Below, one piece after another: positions 1-6,525 of a stretch of DNA of 13,019 nucleotides. A program made the translations under genes and the position numbers. Within the stretch, counting starts at the first letter, position 1. Each line of letters begins with the position of its first letter. The notes under the pieces are model-generated. The model was not told the DNA's origin, ran no database searches, and worked only from the letters and a program-made list of their open reading frames with translations. Location of the stretch: contig JAJZHS010000031.1 of NCBI GenBank assembly GCA_021798395.1, forward strand, positions 1 to 13,019, given 5' to 3'. Source of the stretch: Pseudomonadota bacterium. Its GTDB lineage: Bacteria > Pseudomonadota > Gammaproteobacteria > Burkholderiales > Burkholderiaceae_C.

Positions 1-622
1 CGCCGTGCTCGATCGCGCCCTTGATCAGCGGCACCAGCTGCGCCTTGTCGCCGGAGAAGCTGCGCGCGACGTAAGTCGCCCCAAGCTGCAGCGCCAGCCC
101 GACGAGGTCGACCGGGTTGTCGCGGTTGACCGTTCCGCGCTTGCCCCTGGACCCGCGGTCGGCGGTGGCCGAGAACTGCCCCTTGGTCAGGCCGTAGACG
201 CCGTTGTTCTCCACCAGGTAGGCCATGCGCACGCCGCGGCGCATGGCGTTGGCGAATTGCCCGAGTCCGATCGACGCCGAGTCGCCGTCGCCCGAGACGC
301 CGAGGTAGATGAGCGCGCGGTTGGCCAGGTTGGCCCCGGTGAGCACCGAAGGCATGCGGCCGTGCACGGTGTTGAAACCGTGCGAGGCGCCGAGGAAGTA
401 GTCCGGAGTCTTGGAACTGCAGCCGATTCCCGACAGTTTGGCGACGCGGTGCGGCTCGATGTCGAGCTCCCAGCAGGCCTGCACGATGGCCGCCGAGATC
501 GAGTCGTGGCCGCAGCCGGCGCACAGCGTCGACACCCGGCCTTCGTAGTCGCGCCGGGTGTAGCCGACCTTGTTCCGGGTCAGGCTCGGGTGGTGCAGCG
601 TGGGCTTGGCGAGGTAGGTCAT
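1..622 (-). CDS. korB: 2-oxoacid:ferredoxin oxidoreductase, beta subunit (probably KorB), 3' end beyond window
   Basis: This is the thiamine-pyrophosphate (TPP) subunit of a cytoplasmic 2-oxoacid:ferredoxin oxidoreductase, most likely for 2-oxoglutarate. It decarboxylates the oxoacid and passes electrons through a [4Fe-4S] cluster. The first 207 residues are visible; the family is usually about 340 residues, so roughly a third lies beyond the left edge. Visible motifs are CAGCGHD (C34, C37), GIGCSS (C68), the TPP/Mg motif GDGDSASIG (111-119) and ENNGVYGLTKGQ (138-149). The cysteines are expected cluster ligands. The ATG at 622 shares one base with the korA stop (TGATG) and has AGGAGG 7 nt upstream, so the start is secure. 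Substrate choice (2-oxoglutarate rather than pyruvate) rests on the fused partner and neighbours, not on an active-site residue I can prove. Confidence 0.9.
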   Translation of the reverse strand, partial: MTYLAKPTLHHPSLTRNKVGYTRRDYEGRVSTLCAGCGHDSISAAIVQACWELDIEPHRVAKLSGIGCSSKTPDYFLGASHGFNTVHGRMPSVLTGANLANRALIYLGVSGDGDSASIGLGQFANAMRRGVRMAYLVENNGVYGLTKGQFSATADRGSRGKRGTVNRDNPVDLVGLALQLGATYVARSFSGDKAQLVPLIKGAIEHG

Positions 623-2451
623 CAGGCGGCCTCCTGGTGGCCGGTTTGCGGGCGCAGCAGGCCTTCGATGGCCTCGACGATGAAGCGCGCGGTGATCGGC
701 GTGCCGTCGTAGTGCAGGACCTTCGGCAGGCGCGAGGGGTCGACCTGCAGTTCGTTGACCAGCAGCATCTGCATCTGGCCGTCTCGGTTCTGTTCGACGA
801 CGAACACCTGGTCGTGGGCTTCGATGAAGGACTGCACCGAGTCGGCGAACGGAAACGCGCGCAGCCGCATCGCGTCGAGGTGGATTCCGCGCGCCTGCAG
901 CACGTCCAGCGCCTCGGCCATCGCCGGAGCGGTCGAGCCGAAGTACAGCACCCCCTGGCGCGCGGGCTGCGCGGCGCGCCGCAGCACCGGCTGCGGCACC
1001 AGCGCCGCCGCTGTGCGGAACTTGCGCAGCAGGCGCTCCATGTTGTAGATGTAGTCGGGCCCGCGCTCGGAGTAGCGTGCGTAGGGGTCGCGGGTGGTGC
1101 CGCGGGTGAAATAGCTGCCCAGGCGCGGATGCGTTCCGGGCAGGGTGCGCCACGGGATGCCGTCGCCGTCGACGTCCTTGTAGCGCCCGAAGTCGCGCCC
1201 GGCTTCGAGATCCTCGGCGCGCATCACCTTGCCACGGTCGTAGTCGCGGCCTTCATCCCAGGCGAAAGGCTCGCACAGCCGGTGGTTCATGCCGATGTCG
1301 AGGTCGCTCATGACGAACACCGGCGTCTGCAGGCGGTCGGCGAGGTCGAGCGCGGCCGCGGCATGGTCGAAGCATTCGTGCGGATCCTCGGGGAAGAGCA
1401 GCACGTGCCTGGTGTCGCCGTGCGAGGCGTAGGCGCACGACAGCAGGTCGGACTGCTGGGTGCGCGTGGGCATCCCGGTCGACGGCCCGCCACGCTGCAC
1501 GTCGACGATGGTCACCGGGATCTCGGCGAAATAGGCCAGACCGATGAACTCGGTCATGAGCGAGATTCCCGGGCCCGAAGTGGCGGTGAAGGCGCGCGCT
1601 TCGTTCCAGCCGGCGCCGACCACCATGCCGATCGACGCCAGTTCGTCCTCGGCCTGCACCACGGCGACCGTGCTCTTGCCGCTGCGCGGGTCGACGCGGA
1701 ACGTGTCGCAGTATTTCTGGAAGCTCTCGGGGATCGAGGTCGACGGCGTGATCGGGTACCAGGCGGCGACCGTGGCCCCGCCGTAGACCAGCCCGAGCGC
1801 GGTCGCGCTGTTGCCGTCGGTGAAGATGCGTGCGCCCACGCGATCGGCGCGGCGCACCTGAAGCCCCAGCGGCTGCTGCAGCTGGCTGGCGACGTACTCC
1901 CGGCCCATGCGCAGCGACTTCAGGTTGGCCTCGAGCAGCGCCTCCTTGCCGCGGTACTGCTCGGCGAACAGGGTCTCGAACACCTCGGGTTCGGCGCCGA
2001 GCAGCCACGACAGCGCACCGACGTAGACGATGTTCTTGAACAGCTGGCGCTGGCGCGGGTCGGCGTAGGCGGCGTTGACCATGTCGGTCAGCGGAACGCC
2101 GATGAGCGCGACGTCCTGGCGCAGCGCGGCGCGCTCGACCGGGCGCGTGCTGTCGTACAGCAGGTAACCGCCGGGGCTGATCTCGGCCACGTCGGCGTCC
2201 CAGGTCTGCGGGTTCATCGCCACCATCATGTCCACGCCGCCGCGTCGCCCGAGGTAGCCCTGCTCGCTGATGCGGGCCTCGTACCAGGTCGGCATGCCCT
2301 GGATGTTGCTGGGGAAGATGTTGCGCGGGCTGACCGGAACCCCCATGCGCAGGACCGCCTTGACGAACAGTTCGTTGGCCGATGCCGATCCCGACCCGTT
2401 GACGTTGGCGAACTTGACCACGAAGTCGTTGACCGCCTCGATGCGTTTCAT
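622..2451 (-). CDS. korA: 2-oxoacid:ferredoxin oxidoreductase, fused gamma-alpha subunit (probably KorA)
   Basis: This 609-residue cytoplasmic protein pairs with the TPP beta subunit to oxidise a 2-oxoacid plus CoA to acyl-CoA, CO2 and reduced ferredoxin (probably 2-oxoglutarate to succinyl-CoA). Residues 1 to about 195 form the gamma domain, with the family segment SGSASANELFVKAVLRMG (20-37). Residues about 208 to 400 form the pyrimidine-binding alpha domain, with YPITPST (232-238), ATSGPGISLMTEF (290-302) and GGPSTGMPTRTQQSDL (321-336). Residues about 495 to 600 are the C-terminal transketolase-like domain. The gamma-alpha fusion and length match the KorA/OforA type rather than four-subunit pyruvate enzymes. 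The ATG at 2451 overlaps the upstream stop by 4 nt (ATGA) and follows a perfect AGGAGG. The reading frame stays open about 106 codons further upstream, but that stretch lies inside the preceding gene and is not family sequence. Confidence 0.9.
   Translation of the reverse strand: MKRIEAVNDFVVKFANVNGSGSASANELFVKAVLRMGVPVSPRNIFPSNIQGMPTWYEARISEQGYLGRRGGVDMMVAMNPQTWDADVAEISPGGYLLYDSTRPVERAALRQDVALIGVPLTDMVNAAYADPRQRQLFKNIVYVGALSWLLGAEPEVFETLFAEQYRGKEALLEANLKSLRMGREYVASQLQQPLGLQVRRADRVGARIFTDGNSATALGLVYGGATVAAWYPITPSTSIPESFQKYCDTFRVDPRSGKSTVAVVQAEDELASIGMVVGAGWNEARAFTATSGPGISLMTEFIGLAYFAEIPVTIVDVQRGGPSTGMPTRTQQSDLLSCAYASHGDTRHVLLFPEDPHECFDHAAAALDLADRLQTPVFVMSDLDIGMNHRLCEPFAWDEGRDYDRGKVMRAEDLEAGRDFGRYKDVDGDGIPWRTLPGTHPRLGSYFTRGTTRDPYARYSERGPDYIYNMERLLRKFRTAAALVPQPVLRRAAQPARQGVLYFGSTAPAMAEALDVLQARGIHLDAMRLRAFPFADSVQSFIEAHDQVFVVEQNRDGQMQMLLVNELQVDPSRLPKVLHYDGTPITARFIVEAIEGLLRPQTGHQEAA
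630..635 (-). promoter_or_regulatory. Ribosome binding site of korB
   Basis: On the minus strand this reads AGGAGG, a full anti-16S match, with 7 nt before the ATG at 622. It lies inside the last codons of korA and fixes the korB start. korA has the same motif at the same spacing. Confidence 0.8.
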
Positions 2452-4283
2452 GCAAGGGCCTCCTGGCGGGCTGGGGGAATTCCCGCGTCGCGGCAGGACG
2501 CGCCCGCCTGGGTGGTGCGCAGCAGGAACTTCTGCATGTCCCAAGCCCCCGTCGGGCAGCGCTCGGCGCACAGCCCGCAGTGCAGGCAGACGTCCTCGTC
2601 CTTGACCATGACGCGCCCGGTCTTCAGCGCGGCGGAGACGAACAGCGCCTGCGCCGCGTTGCTCGCCGGGGCCTTCAGCGACCGGCGCAGCGCGTCCTCG
2701 TCGGCGTTGTCGACCATGCTCAGGCAGTCCATCGGGCAGACGTCGACGCAGGCGTCGCATTCGATGCACGCCTGGCGGTTGAACACCGTCTGCACATCGC
2801 AGTTCAGGCAGCGCTGGGCTTCCTGGTACGCGGCGGCGGCGTCGAAGCCGAGCTCAACCTCGACGCGGATGCTGGCCAGCGCGAGCTCGGCCTTCGCCCA
2901 CGGCACCTTGCCGCGCATCGCGTCGGACACCGCGTTGTCGTAGCTCCATTCGTGGATTCCCATCTTGGTCGACACCAGGGTGGTGCCTGGAGCCGGCCTC
3001 CGTCGCGGATCCTCGCCGTGCAGGAAACGGTCGATCGACACCGCGGCTTCGTGGCCGTGGGCGACCGCGGTGATGATGTTCTTCGGGCCGTAGGCGGCGT
3101 CGCCGCCGAAGAACACCTGCGGCACGCTGGACTGGAACGTCCCGGCGCCGAGCACCGGCAGGCCCCAGCGGTCGAAGGCGATTCCGCAGTCGTCTTCGAT
3201 CCACGGGAAGGCGTTTTCCTGGCCGACCGCGATCAGCACCGCGTCGCAGGCGATGCGCACCTCGGGCTGGCCGGTCGGGACCAGGCTGCGCCGGCCCTGC
3301 GCGTCGTAGCGCGCCTCGACCACCTCGAACACCATTGCGCACAGTTTGCCGCCGTCGGTCTCGAAGCGTTTGGGGACGTGGTTGTTGAGAATCGGGATTC
3401 CCTCGTGCAGGGCGTCCTCCTTCTCCCACGGCGACGCCTTCATCTCGTCGAAGCCGCTGCGCACCACGACCTTCACGTCGCTGGCGCCGAGCCGGCGCGC
3501 CGAGCGGCAGCAATCCATGGCCGTGTTGCCTCCGCCGAGCACCAGCACGCGCCCTTCGATGCGCGTGACGTGGCCGAAGGCCACCGAGGCCAGCCAGTCG
3601 ATCCCGATGTGGATGTGCTGCGCCGCTTCGTCGCGCCCGGGGACGCGCACATCGCGTCCGCGCGGGGCGCCGCTGCCGACGAACACCGCATCCCAGCCCT
3701 GCGCCAGCAGCGCGCGCAGCGAATCGACGCGCTGGCCGCCGCGAAATTCCACCCCGAGCCCGAGGATGAATCCGACTTCCTCGTCGATCACGTCCTCGGG
3801 GAGTCGAAAGCGGGGGATCTGCGAACGGATGAAGCCTCCGGACTTGGTTTCGCCGTCGAACACCGTCACCGCGTAGCCCAGCGGGGCGAGGTCGCGCGCC
3901 ACGGTCAGCGACGCCGGGCCTGCGCCCACGCACGCCACGCGGCGGCCGTTGGGCGCTGCGGCGACCGGCATGCGCGCGCGCACATCGCCCTTGAAATCGG
4001 CGGCAACGCGCTTGAGGCGGCAGATGGCCACGGGTTCCGGGCGCGCGCGGTTGCCGTCTTCGACGCGGCCGCGCCTGCAGGCGGGTTCGCACGGACGGTC
4101 GCAGGTGCGGCCGAGCACCCCCGGGAACACGTTGGAGACCCAGTTCAGCATGTAGGCGTCGGCGTAGCGCCCCTGCCCGATGAGCCGGATGTATTCCGGA
4201 ACCGGGGTGTGCGCCGGACAGGCGTACTGGCAGTCGATGACCCGGTGGTAGTAATCCGGGTCGGCCGTATTCGTCGCTTGCAC
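2448..4283 (-). CDS. GltD-like NAD(P)H/FAD/iron-sulfur oxidoreductase, electron-transfer subunit of the Kor enzyme
   Basis: This 611-residue protein resembles the small subunit of glutamate synthase (GltD) with an added ferredoxin tail. The N-terminal cluster segment has C18, C22 and TCDRPCEPAC (C61, C65, C69). An FAD-binding VGAGPAS lies near 119-125, an NAD(P)H-binding VLVLGGGNTAMDCC at 246-259, and a second FAD contact, FFGGDAAYGPKNIITA, at 391-406. The tail has RCLNC (C492, C495) and two ferredoxin motifs CxxCxxCxxxCP (C506/509/512/516 and C566/569/572/576), enough for two [4Fe-4S] clusters. It probably links NADP(H) to the KorAB ferredoxin chemistry, as in the three-subunit 2-oxoglutarate:NADP+ oxidoreductase described from Azoarcus evansii (recalled knowledge). 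I chose the GTG at 4283 because AAGGGGGAG lies just upstream and the family N-terminus begins there; the upstream open frame to 4505 is non-family sequence. It is first in the operon. Confidence 0.85.
   Translation of the reverse strand: MQATNTADPDYYHRVIDCQYACPAHTPVPEYIRLIGQGRYADAYMLNWVSNVFPGVLGRTCDRPCEPACRRGRVEDGNRARPEPVAICRLKRVAADFKGDVRARMPVAAAPNGRRVACVGAGPASLTVARDLAPLGYAVTVFDGETKSGGFIRSQIPRFRLPEDVIDEEVGFILGLGVEFRGGQRVDSLRALLAQGWDAVFVGSGAPRGRDVRVPGRDEAAQHIHIGIDWLASVAFGHVTRIEGRVLVLGGGNTAMDCCRSARRLGASDVKVVVRSGFDEMKASPWEKEDALHEGIPILNNHVPKRFETDGGKLCAMVFEVVEARYDAQGRRSLVPTGQPEVRIACDAVLIAVGQENAFPWIEDDCGIAFDRWGLPVLGAGTFQSSVPQVFFGGDAAYGPKNIITAVAHGHEAAVSIDRFLHGEDPRRRPAPGTTLVSTKMGIHEWSYDNAVSDAMRGKVPWAKAELALASIRVEVELGFDAAAAYQEAQRCLNCDVQTVFNRQACIECDACVDVCPMDCLSMVDNADEDALRRSLKAPASNAAQALFVSAALKTGRVMVKDEDVCLHCGLCAERCPTGAWDMQKFLLRTTQAGASCRDAGIPPARQEALA
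2459..2464 (-). promoter_or_regulatory. Ribosome binding site of korA
   Basis: On the minus strand this reads AGGAGG, 7 nt before the ATG at 2451. It decides the korA start against the longer open frame reaching 2769. Confidence 0.85.
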
Positions 4284-4287
4284 GTGT

Positions 4288-4296
4288 CTCCCCCTT
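4288..4296 (-). promoter_or_regulatory. Ribosome binding site of the GltD-like gene (GTG start)
   Basis: The minus strand reads AAGGGGGAG, then ACAC, then GTG. This purine-rich stretch supports the GTG at 4283. The spacing is slightly short if GGAG is the paired core and normal if AGGGG pairs. Confidence 0.6.
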
Positions 4297-4358
4297 GGCC
4301 GGCGGTGCGTCGAAGGTACACCTGCGCCGACTCCGCGCGGCGGTGAACCCGCCAGGAG

Positions 4359-4372
4359 TTGACTTGGGTCAA
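4359..4372. promoter_or_regulatory. FNR/CRP-family-type palindrome TTGAC-N4-GTCAA
   Basis: This is a perfect 5+5 bp inverted repeat with a 4-bp spacer (TTGACTTGGGTCAA). It has the same spacing and outer TTGA/TCAA bases as the FNR/Anr/Dnr consensus TTGAT-N4-ATCAA, with a symmetric T-to-C / A-to-G change at the inner position. Its centre is about 82 nt upstream of the kor operon start and 224 nt upstream of the efflux operon start, so kor is the likelier target. An anaerobic activator would suit an oxygen-sensitive iron-sulfur enzyme. The regulator is inferred; a TetR-family or other dimeric regulator could also use such a site. Confidence 0.5.
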
Positions 4373-4430
4373 ACCGACGTGCGAGCCGGCAGCGCGCAAG
4401 GCGCCGGCCGCGCGGCCATGCCTGCTTTGT

Positions 4431-4447
4431 ACGCCGTCCCGCGGCGT
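4431..4447. repeat. Short inverted repeat ACGCCG-N5-CGGCGT
   Basis: A 6-bp stem with a 5-nt loop, followed on the plus strand by TTTCTC. It looks slightly like a weak terminator or an operator. No gene reads into it on the plus strand, so an operator or chance in GC-rich sequence is as likely. Confidence 0.25.
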
Positions 4448-4588
4448 TTCTCAACTGCCGCTGAACGGCGCTGGCTGCGCGATGCCGCCCGGCGCGAGCG
4501 TCCAAAGGGGGTCTGGATCAAGCCGCAGGCCGCGATTTGGACGGATAGTGCGCTGGTTCGTCGCCCCCCGCATGTGCTTCCATCCGCC

Positions 4589-5578
4589 GTGAACCGCCGT
4601 CTCGTCCTCGGGCTCGCCGTGCTCGCCGCCGCGACGGCGGCCGCGCTGATCGCGTCGACGCCGCTGCGCGACCTTCTTCTCGGCCGCGGCGAACCCGCGC
4701 GCCGCGTCGTGCTCACCGGCAACGTCGAGGCCCACGAAAGCATGCTGAGTTTCAGCAACGTGCAGGGGACCATCACCGCGCTGCCGTTCGACGAAGGCCG
4801 GCAGGTCCGCGCCGGAACGGTGCTGGCGAAGCTGGACGATCGCGTCTACCGCCGCCAGCTTCGCATCGACTCGGCGGCGCGCGACGTGGCGCGCGACCAG
4901 CTCGAGGTGGCGCGCGGCAATCTCGCCGCGCAGCGCAATACGGTCGCGGCGGACCGCGCGGACCTGCGGCAGAAGCGCAGCGATCGGCAGATCGCGCAGC
5001 GGCAGTTCGCCGCCGGCGCGACGTCGCGGCAGGCAGCCGACCAGGCGTCGACCGCCGCGCGCGTGTCGGCCGCAGCACTGGCGCGCGACCGGGCCCTGCA
5101 ACGCGTCTCCGGCGACAACGTCGCGCTGGCCTCGGCCAACGTGCGGGCGGCGCAGGCCCGGGTCGCGCTCGATCGCCTGACCGTCGCGTATACGGTGCTG
5201 AGGGCGCCGGTCTCCGGCGTGCTCGCGGTGCGCGAGGCCGAGGTGGGCGAACTCGCCGGGCCCGGCGTGGCCATCTTCACCCTCGACGATCTCGACCACG
5301 TCTGGGTGCGTGCGTACCTCAACGAGCAGGATCTCGGCCGCGTCCGCCTGGGCGAGGCGGCCGAGGTGCGCGCCGACGGAGCTCCCGGCCACGTCTGGGC
5401 GGGACGCGTGGGATTCATCGCGTCGCAGGCCGAATTCACGCCGAAGACCGTCGAGACGCGGGCCGAGCGCGTCATGCTGGTGTACCGCGTGCGCATCGAC
5501 GTCGACAATCCGGCGCACGACCTGCTTCCGGGCATGCCGGCCGAAGTCACGCTGGACCTGCTGCCGCCGGGCCGATGA
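4589..5578 (+). CDS. HlyD/YbhG-type periplasmic membrane fusion protein of an ABC exporter
   Basis: This 329-residue adaptor is anchored in the inner membrane and bridges the ABC permeases to the outer membrane or periplasm. Residues 1-4 are basic and 5-23 hydrophobic, forming a signal anchor. A half lipoyl domain spans about 40-85, with GTITALPFDEGRQVRAGTVLAKLD at 60-83. An alpha-helical hairpin rich in Ala, Arg and Gln covers about 88-197. The second lipoyl half starts at LRAPVSGVLAVREAEVGE (204-221), and the beta-barrel domain runs to the end with the family segment VETRAERVMLVYRVRI (288-303). The first gene of the operon, it overlaps the next by ATGA. I took the GTG at 4589 because the anchor begins directly after it, but there is no good ribosome binding site; GTG 4573 or ATG 4418 in the same frame cannot be excluded. 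The exported substrate is unknown. Confidence 0.85.
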   Translation: MNRRLVLGLAVLAAATAAALIASTPLRDLLLGRGEPARRVVLTGNVEAHESMLSFSNVQGTITALPFDEGRQVRAGTVLAKLDDRVYRRQLRIDSAARDVARDQLEVARGNLAAQRNTVAADRADLRQKRSDRQIAQRQFAAGATSRQAADQASTAARVSAAALARDRALQRVSGDNVALASANVRAAQARVALDRLTVAYTVLRAPVSGVLAVREAEVGELAGPGVAIFTLDDLDHVWVRAYLNEQDLGRVRLGEAAEVRADGAPGHVWAGRVGFIASQAEFTPKTVETRAERVMLVYRVRIDVDNPAHDLLPGMPAEVTLDLLPPGR

Positions 5579-6525
5579 ACGCGCAGACCCCGATTCCCGC
5601 CGCGGTGCGGGTGCGCGACCTGGCGCGCAGCTTCGGCGACACCCGTGCCGTGCAGGGCGTGTCGTTCGACGTCGCATCCGGGGAGATCCTCGGGCTGGTG
5701 GGGCCGGACGGAGCCGGCAAGACCACCACCTTGCGCATGCTCTCCGGCGTGCTGCGTGCCGATGCGGGCGACATCGTCGTCGGCGGCGTCGACGTCCGCG
5801 CGCAGCCGGAAGACGCCAAGCTCGGGCTCAGCTACATGCCGCAGCGTTTCGGGCTGTACGAGGACTTGACGGTGATGGAGAACATCCGTTTCCACGCCGC
5901 ATTGTTCGGCGTCGCAGCGCGCGCGCGCGCGCTGCGCGCAGGCGAACTGCTGCAAGCCGCCGGCCTGCGCGGATTCGAGTCGCGCCTGGCGGGCCGGCTT
6001 TCGGGCGGGATGAAGCAGAAACTCGGGCTGATCTGCGCGCTGATGCACACGCCCCGGGTGCTGTTGCTTGACGAGCCGACCACCGGCGTCGATCCGGTAT
6101 CGCGAAGGGATTTCTGGGCGATCCTGTACCGGTTGCGAGAAACCGGGGTCGCCATCGTCATGGCCACAGCGTACATGGACGAGGCCGAGCGCTGCACGCG
6201 CCTGGCGCTGCTGCACGCCGGGCAGCTGCGCTATTGCGACACGCCGGAGCGCCTGAAAGCGCGCATGCCCGGCACGCTGCTGGCGCTGAGCGCCGGCGCG
6301 CCCGCGCTGCTGCGCGCCGTGCGCGCGCGCGCGCCGGCGCTTCCCGGCGTCCTCGGCACGCTGCTGATGGGCGACCGCGTGCACGTGCGGGTCGACGACG
6401 CCGCGCAACGCGTGGCCCAGCTGCGCGCTGCGCTGGCCGACGTCGACGGCCTCCGCATCGAGCCGGCGACGCCCGGAATCGAGGACGTGTTCGTCGCGCT
6501 GCTCGAGCAGGGGGAAGGCGCGTGA
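5575..6525 (+). CDS. ABC transporter ATPase, equivalent to the N-terminal half of YbhF; degenerate H-loop
   Basis: This 316-residue cytoplasmic nucleotide-binding protein helps power the exporter formed with the next three genes. It has Walker A GPDGAGKTT (43-51), Q-loop Q90 in YMPQRFGLYEDLTV, a canonical signature LSGGMKQKL (142-150), Walker B VLLLDEPTTG (162-171) and D-loop D173. The switch histidine expected at 199 is alanine (MATAYMDEA). The C-terminal extension ends with GIEDVFVALLEQ, typical of ATPases working with ABC-2 permeases. In E. coli YbhF two such domains form one polypeptide; here each has its own gene. It starts in an ATGA overlap with the adaptor gene without a visible ribosome binding site, suggesting translational coupling. 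Confidence in the family is high; the substrate is unknown. Confidence 0.9.
   Translation: MNAQTPIPAAVRVRDLARSFGDTRAVQGVSFDVASGEILGLVGPDGAGKTTTLRMLSGVLRADAGDIVVGGVDVRAQPEDAKLGLSYMPQRFGLYEDLTVMENIRFHAALFGVAARARALRAGELLQAAGLRGFESRLAGRLSGGMKQKLGLICALMHTPRVLLLDEPTTGVDPVSRRDFWAILYRLRETGVAIVMATAYMDEAERCTRLALLHAGQLRYCDTPERLKARMPGTLLALSAGAPALLRAVRARAPALPGVLGTLLMGDRVHVRVDDAAQRVAQLRAALADVDGLRIEPATPGIEDVFVALLEQGEGA
5917..5932. repeat. Alternating GC tract, (GC)8
   Basis: Sixteen bases of perfect GC alternation inside the first ATPase gene, coding Ala-Arg repeats. Shorter tracts occur at 6321-6334, 6527-6537 and 6557-6567. Such runs are prone to slippage and can adopt Z-DNA, but here they probably just reflect Ala/Arg codons in a GC-rich genome. 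Confidence 0.7.
6509..6518 (+). promoter_or_regulatory. Ribosome binding site of the second ATPase (GTG start)
   Basis: AGGGGGAAGG lies 3 nt before the GTG at 6522, inside the end of the preceding gene. The AGGGGGA core is about 6 nt from the GTG. It supports the GTG start over the frame open from 6234. Confidence 0.55.

Larger units (their letters stand above)
4284..4588. other. Divergent intergenic region between the kor operon and the ABC efflux operon
   Basis: About 305 bp between two diverging starts. Reading frames cross it on both strands but none has a ribosome binding site or recognisable protein. It should carry promoters for both operons. It holds the TTGAC-N4-GTCAA palindrome (4359-4372), a GGCCGCGCGGCC palindrome (4406-4417, expected in GC-rich DNA) and a 6-bp inverted repeat (4431-4447). 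A weak -10-like GATAGT (4544-4549, plus strand) lies about 40 nt before the efflux operon start, without a convincing -35. On the minus strand TGTACCTT (4313-4320) could be a poor -10 for kor. I would not call either promoter with confidence. Confidence 0.6.

Noticed and set aside
637..2943. Long plus-strand open frame (768 codons) opposite korA and the GltD-like gene
   Set aside because: It is antisense to well-conserved proteins. The translation is His/Val/Arg/Asp-rich with no recognisable domain, as expected for the complement of GC-rich codons.
2580..4346. Plus-strand open frame (588 codons) opposite the GltD-like gene
   Set aside because: Shadow of a conserved iron-sulfur flavoprotein, with low-complexity composition and no ribosome binding site or motif.
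4406..4417. GGCCGCGCGGCC palindrome as an operator
   Set aside because: Self-complementary GC strings of this length are expected by chance in DNA this GC-rich, and nothing ties it to a promoter.
4418..4588. ATG at 4418 as the adaptor start
   Set aside because: It would add 57 Arg/Pro-rich residues before the signal anchor with no ribosome binding site. The GTG at 4589 directly precedes the hydrophobic anchor, although it also lacks a good site.
4846..6408. Minus-strand open frame (520 codons) opposite the adaptor and first ATPase
   Set aside because: Antisense to genes with clear HlyD and ABC motifs; its own product has no recognisable features.
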